NCBI RefSeq assembly: GCF_016680995.1 | Contig: NZ_JAEQMG010000039.1 | Coordinates: 1 to 7,620 of the forward strand | Direction of reading: 5' to 3' | Source of the DNA: Ruminococcus difficilis | GTDB taxonomy: Bacteria; Bacillota_A; Clostridia; Oscillospirales; Acutalibacteraceae | Length of the DNA: 7,620 bases | Shown here: piece after piece, positions 5,067 to 7,620 of the stretch | Numbering within the stretch: the stretch's first letter is position 1 | How the letters are laid out: each line of letters opens with the position of its first letter | The notes under the pieces: model-generated | What the model was told of the DNA's origin: nothing | Seen by the model: the letters and a program-made list of their open reading frames with translations, nothing else | The model's database searches: none | Position numbers and translations under genes: made by a program

Positions 5067-5627
5067 CTAATTATCTATGAATCGGCAGTAACGCTCAACA
5101 GGCTTCTCGCCGGGATACTCGATTGTAATACAACCGCCATCGGAAATTCTGAACAAGTCGTTGTATTTAGAATCAATGAAGCGGATACCCTTCCCAGAAC
5201 GCTCCAGATGGCTGTCTAACCAATCTTTTTTGTAGCAATAGCAATACAGGTTATACTCGCCCTTGTTCGGATTCAGGCGCATCAGGAAAGCATAATGCTC
5301 AGAATCCACCCTGACACCAAACTCTCTGCCATTCTCATACTCGAAGGTTTTGCCAACCTCATAGCAGAAATTCGCCATATCGCGCCGCTTGTGGAGAAAT
5401 CTGCCCTTTTCGCAGAAATAGTCAATTGCCGCGTAGAACTCAGCCTTGAACTCGTCCGTGTTGTAGTCGGCGCGATGTTCGTTCCAAGTATGAAAGAACC
5501 CGCAGTCGCTTGAGCCAAAGTCGGCTCTGAGGTAGCCGACCAAGCCAGTCTGACCTGAAATCTGCTGACTGTTGTGGTAGGTATAAAGATATTCGGTGCC
5601 TTTGAGCGGAATGCTTGTAAATTCCAT
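5067..5627 (-). CDS. LPD28-like mobile-element protein, truncated by in-frame TAG
   Basis: It resembles small conserved proteins of Firmicute conjugative elements (I believe those annotated with the LPD28 domain); biochemical role unknown. Recognisable phrases are IPLKGTEYLYTYHNSQQISG near the N-terminus, LVGYLRADFG, FFHTWNEHRADYNTDEFKAE, FGVRVDSEHYAFLMRLNPNK, YNLYCYCYKKDWLDSHLE and FIDSKYNDLFRISDGG. I choose the ATG at 5627 over the one at 5633: AAAGGA is 7-8 nt upstream of the former but only 1 nt from the latter, and relatives start MEFxSIPLKG. This leaves 186 aa before a TAG at 5067, while the homologous frame continues beyond. It lies 46 bp downstream of the DUF3846-like remnant on the same strand, an order I associate with element cargo clusters. 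The shortened protein may still fold, since only the last 30 residues are lost. Confidence 0.7.
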   Translation of the reverse strand: MEFTSIPLKGTEYLYTYHNSQQISGQTGLVGYLRADFGSSDCGFFHTWNEHRADYNTDEFKAEFYAAIDYFCEKGRFLHKRRDMANFCYEVGKTFEYENGREFGVRVDSEHYAFLMRLNPNKGEYNLYCYCYKKDWLDSHLERSGKGIRFIDSKYNDLFRISDGGCITIEYPGEKPVERYCRFIDN

Positions 5628-5673
5628 AATCATATCCTTTCTGCCCGTCCTGCCGATAGCACAGCCCTATATA

Positions 5674-5925
5674 TTATAAAGTAAATACGCCGACTCCGCT
5701 TTCCGTCTTAATGAGAAACTCATTGCGGGAAAACATCTTTGAATACTTCGGGATTGCCTGATCGGGAATGTCGGTGAAGTTTTCCTCTCCCAAGCCGCAG
5801 ATAAAAAACGTACCGAACATTAAATCCAGAATTGCACTGCTTTCATCGCGTAAGGCTCTGTTAAACGGCAGCCCGTTGATTTTACCTTCCTCGTTGCCGA
5901 CATTATGTGGTGCACCACATAACAT
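5674..5925 (-). pseudogene. DUF3846-like protein, C-terminal fragment
   Basis: The phrases NEEGKINGLPFNRALRDE and FGTFFICGLGEENFTDIPDQ match the C-terminal part of DUF3846 proteins, which are carried by conjugative elements of Firmicutes and have no assigned biochemical role. Whole members have about 50 to 60 more N-terminal residues. Here the conserved part begins near 5893. Upstream of it the frame passes through a 20-bp palindrome and meets a stop at 5929-5931; the ATG at 5925 has no RBS. I conclude the 5' part was lost by deletion or insertion at the palindrome, leaving a non-expressed remnant. Confidence 0.65.
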
Positions 5926-5951
5926 TGATTATGCGTACTAAAACATAATGT
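5900..5951. repeat. 20-bp perfect palindrome with an additional inverted repeat
   Basis: TTATGTGGTGCACCACATAA (5903-5922) is a perfect palindrome centred on TGCA. In addition acattatgt (5900-5908) is the complement of acataatgt (5943-5951). It coincides with the point where the DUF3846-like homology stops, so it may be an insertion or recombination junction, or the end of a small element. Confidence 0.6.
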
Positions 5952-6036
5952 GTAGTAAAAGAACAAAATGTAGATTTTAAGCGTTTTCTGATACAAATAT
6001 CGTAAGCGCTTAACAACCACACCATCAGACATAAAT
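5952..6036. other. Gene-free AT-rich stretch with a 7-bp hairpin
   Basis: No gene is seen. The ttaagcg arm (5977-5983) pairs with cgcttaa (6007-6013) around a 23-nt loop. The stretch separates the element-cargo fragments from the IS66 remnant. Confidence 0.4.
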
Positions 6037-6068
6037 CGAGCCCTCAGCAAAAGCCGAGGGCTTGCGTT
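6037..6068. terminator. Terminator-like hairpin between cargo remnants and IS66 remnant
   Basis: A 9-bp stem with one G-U (6037-6045 with 6056-6064), one mismatch and two more pairs closing an aaaa loop; TTTT follows on the plus strand. It lies 25 nt past the stop of the IS66-derived frame on the minus strand, where the T tract is poorer. Direction is therefore uncertain. Confidence 0.5.
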
Positions 6069-6088
6069 TTATGCATAATCCTTAAATC

Positions 6089-6280
6089 TTATGTTAACGG
6101 TGTCGGTTTTGTTCTGCTTGCGATGGATTCTTTCAACTCGTCGCTCCACGGCATAAAGCTCTCGAGCTCTTCGTTGGAAAACGGTCTGATTGCTTTTCCT
6201 GCGCAGAACTCTCTGATGCTCAATCCGCTTTCTTCACGCTCACGCACCATTTCGCTCCATTGACTCAACCTGACCTGTTG
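6089..6280 (-). pseudogene. IS66-family deletion derivative (TnpA N-terminus joined to TnpC C-terminus)
   Basis: The frame reads QVRLSQWSEMVREREESGLS then IREFC, which fits the N-terminal helix-turn-helix part of the IS66 accessory protein TnpA (W..x(6)SG(L/M)S..xFC). Immediately afterwards comes SNEELESFMPWSDELKES and a short basic tail, which fits the extreme C-terminus of the IS66 transposase TnpC (IS66_C, ..FMPWSDELPES..). Everything normally between (rest of TnpA, TnpB, most of TnpC) is missing, yet the frame is open from 6280 to the TAA at 6089. An ATG at 6250 could start a 53-aa product, without a convincing RBS. On its 5' side it abuts the broken beta-helix gene, so the element probably once inserted there. 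Family attribution is from memory of motifs. Confidence 0.55.
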
Positions 6281-6939
6281 ATCGTGATCGTTCCGCTCAT
6301 GTTTTCGGCACGTCCGCCGCCGATGCCTACGCCGTTTTTTCCGCCTTTTGCGGTAACATTACCGCCGAGAATATTGACGCCGCCGTCTTTTGCTTCGCGC
6401 AAATCTCCTCCATCCTCGCCGGCGCCGATACCAGCGCCGCTCTCACCGCCGGTTGCGTTGACCGTGCCGTCGTAGATCCAGATGCCCATCGTGCCTTCCT
6501 CGTCACCGCCGCCGATGCCTGCGCCGAGCTTCTTGCTTGTGGCAGTTATATTGCCGCCGTAGATGTATGTGCGCGCGCCGGGCTGCTCATTGCCGCCGCC
6601 GATGCCTGCCGCATCAGTGCCGCCCGTGGCTGTGATATTGCCGGCGTAGATCCGAATAGCCGTTGTTTTGTCGGGCTTCTTTCCCTCGTCGCCGCCGCCG
6701 ATGCCTGCACCGTAGGAGCCGCCTGTTGCTTCAATGGTCGTGCCGTGAATATTGATATTGCCGCTCGTCTCGTTTTCTCGTCCGCCGACGCCCGCATAAT
6801 ATTTTTTTCCGGTGGCGACGATCTTGCCCGTTCCGTAAATGTTCAGGGTCGCATGTTGATTTTTTTTGTCATAGCCGCAGCCGATACCCTTTTTACAGGT
6901 CAGCGTCGCTGTCAATCGCCTGAATGTTTTTCTTTTCAT
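6265..6939 (-). pseudogene. Truncated glycine-rich beta-helix repeat surface protein
   Basis: The 224-aa product consists almost wholly of repeats built on (A/V)G(I/V)GGG.....G.I.I.GG.(I/V)TATGG, with unit lengths of 29, 33, 29, 29 and 35 residues, a degenerate first unit and an incomplete last one. Such repeats form right-handed beta-helices in large secreted or wall-bound proteins of gut Firmicutes, probably adhesins or glycan-binding proteins. The start is firm: GAGGAGG lies 8 nt before ATG 6939. The N-terminus keeps the basic n-region of a signal peptide (MKRKTFRR) but passes directly into the repeat array without the hydrophobic core. The C-terminus stops mid-repeat (GTITINRSG) where IS66-derived sequence begins. 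Both defects suggest an internal deletion and a mobile-element junction. It could be translated but would not be secreted normally. Confidence 0.75.
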
Positions 6940-7015
6940 GTGTTTTCCTCCTCTTTGATGTCCTTTGACTGTTGTTTTCGGTCATCGGGATGATTGATAT
7001 TTGCATACATACATC

Positions 7016-7053
7016 ATTATAGCATGCTCTATCCATCAAACTTCCATCAAAAA
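7016..7053 (-). promoter_or_regulatory. Promoter with tandem 11-bp direct repeats upstream of the beta-helix gene
   Basis: On the minus strand a perfect TATAAT (7016-7021) is preceded, 10 nt upstream, by two tandem 11-mers TTTTTGATGGA and AGTTTGATGGA (7032-7053). There is no good -35 hexamer. A direct repeat with one-turn spacing in place of a -35 is the arrangement used by OmpR/PhoB-type response regulators. The transcription start would be near 7009, about 70 nt from the ATG. Confidence 0.5.
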
Positions 7054-7086
7054 AGCCCTCAAAACGGCTGTTTTGAAATTTTTTTT

Positions 7087-7119
7087 AAAAAAACGGACAA
7101 TCCTGTTTGGGATTGTCCG
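7087..7119 (-). terminator. Rho-independent terminator of the right-end gene
   Basis: A perfect 10-bp stem, cggacaatcc (7094-7103) with ggattgtccg (7110-7119), loop tgtttg, followed on the minus strand by seven T residues (7087-7093). It lies 15 nt past the stop codon at 7135. A weaker caaaac/gttttg hairpin followed by eight T residues on the plus strand (7060-7086) abuts it. Confidence 0.85.
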
Positions 7120-7134
7120 CTGCTCTTTTATATT

Positions 7135-7620
7135 TTACAGTGTATTTACATACGCGACGAAATCGTCGATGCTGTATGTATATTCAACCTTGGCAGATGC
7201 GCCCTTAAAAATCAGGAATTCGCTCAAGCCGTATTCCTTGCCGTTGTCCGCCCAGTCATATGTATATCCTAGTCTTGTCCATGGGTACGCACTGTCGAAA
7301 TAAGACCAAAGGATATTTGAATCGAACCACGACTTGTAGCGCTGATCGAATTACTCGTTACCCGTGGGCTGATATGTATTCGTCATCGGGGCGGTTATGT
7401 CGGTTACATAAGCGGGACGGTTCAGAACGCCCGGGTCGACCCAAAGCGCGGTGACCGTGTTGTAATTCTTTGACGTCGGCACACCCAAAACCTGGTGAAA
7501 CCTCTCTGTCCAGTCAGTAACGCCTTCGCTTTCCTTTACCCAGTTGTACATTTCTCCGGCGGAAACGCACCACGCGTCTCCCCATTTCAATTCGACTTCT
7601 TCGCCCGCCGGATAGCTGTA
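7135..7620 (-). pseudogene. Unrecognised gene, 3' part, interrupted by an in-frame TAA
   Basis: The frame is open from the window edge (GEEVELKWGDAW) to a TAA at 7351-7353, then continues in the same frame, FDQRYKSWFDSNILWSYF and on to a TAA at 7135. Composition and style do not change across the stop: both parts are rich in W, Y, F and D, with phrases such as EGVTDWTERFHQVLG, VTALWVDPGV and YGLSEFLIFKG. So this looks like one protein with a nonsense mutation, not two genes. There is no RBS for a separate downstream start. The 5' end and any signal peptide are outside the window. I do not know the family; aromatic-rich, glycine/asparagine-turned segments suggest an extracytoplasmic protein, an inference only. 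A terminator follows directly. Confidence 0.65.

Noticed and set aside
7094..7119. Fourth copy of the ggacaa palindrome
   Set aside because: Only the ggacaa/ttgtcc-like core is partly shared; the arms, spacing and T run mark it as a terminator.
5067..7353. Stop-codon recoding as an explanation for two in-frame stops
   Set aside because: The two internal stops differ (TAG and TAA), and both codons also serve as ordinary stops in intact genes here (TAG in the 131-aa gene, TAA in the permease and transposase). Nonsense mutation in decaying DNA is simpler.

Overview
The window looks like an accessory or decaying stretch of a Clostridia-type genome, probably a gut Oscillospiraceae/Ruminococcaceae-like Firmicute. 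This rests on strong AGGAGG ribosome-binding sites, TTG starts, tRNA-Ala leaders, a PbuG/AzgA-type purine permease, and fragments resembling small cargo proteins of Firmicute conjugative elements. The assignment is inferred from gene style; no phylogenetic marker is present. Every protein-coding gene lies on the minus strand; the two tRNAs and a candidate structured RNA lie on the plus strand.

Layout. (1) 1-1540: an IS110-family element with an intact DEDD transposase, plus an upstream noncoding segment that folds into a long hairpin and a smaller one, a good candidate for the element's bridge RNA. (2) 1675-1764: a 90-bp nested palindrome of MITE-like form. (3) 1785-3301: a complete transcription unit for a purine permease, with promoter, RBS, TTG start and terminator. 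(4) 3395-3839: a near-consensus promoter and two tRNA-Ala genes (CGC and GGC). Their 250-bp spacer is a chain of hairpins holding a second copy of the tRNA 3' end and an inverted piece of the T arm. (5) 3880-4276: a gene-free stretch with many pairing segments that ends in a possible terminator; it may be an unassigned structured RNA. (6) 4364-5925: remains of a mobile-element cargo block. It holds a DUF3846-like C-terminal fragment, an LPD28-like gene cut by an in-frame TAG, an intact 131-aa acidic protein of unknown function, and three copies of a 19-bp perfect palindrome around that last gene. (7) 6089-6280: a deletion derivative of an IS66-type element that joins a TnpA-like N-terminus to a TnpC-like C-terminus. 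(8) 6265-6939: a beta-helix repeat protein that keeps its start and RBS but lacks a hydrophobic signal core and breaks off inside its last repeat. (9) 7135-7620: the 3' part of an unrecognised gene, interrupted by an in-frame TAA and followed by a strong terminator.

The purine permease and tRNAs appear to be functional core genes. The DNA to the right of the tRNAs looks like an integration hotspot filled with broken cargo and IS remnants. The elements most worth follow-up are the 19-bp palindrome triplet, the IS110 bridge-RNA candidate, the tRNA-derived spacer, and the unassigned structured region at 3880-4276. I found no clear new defence or conflict system.
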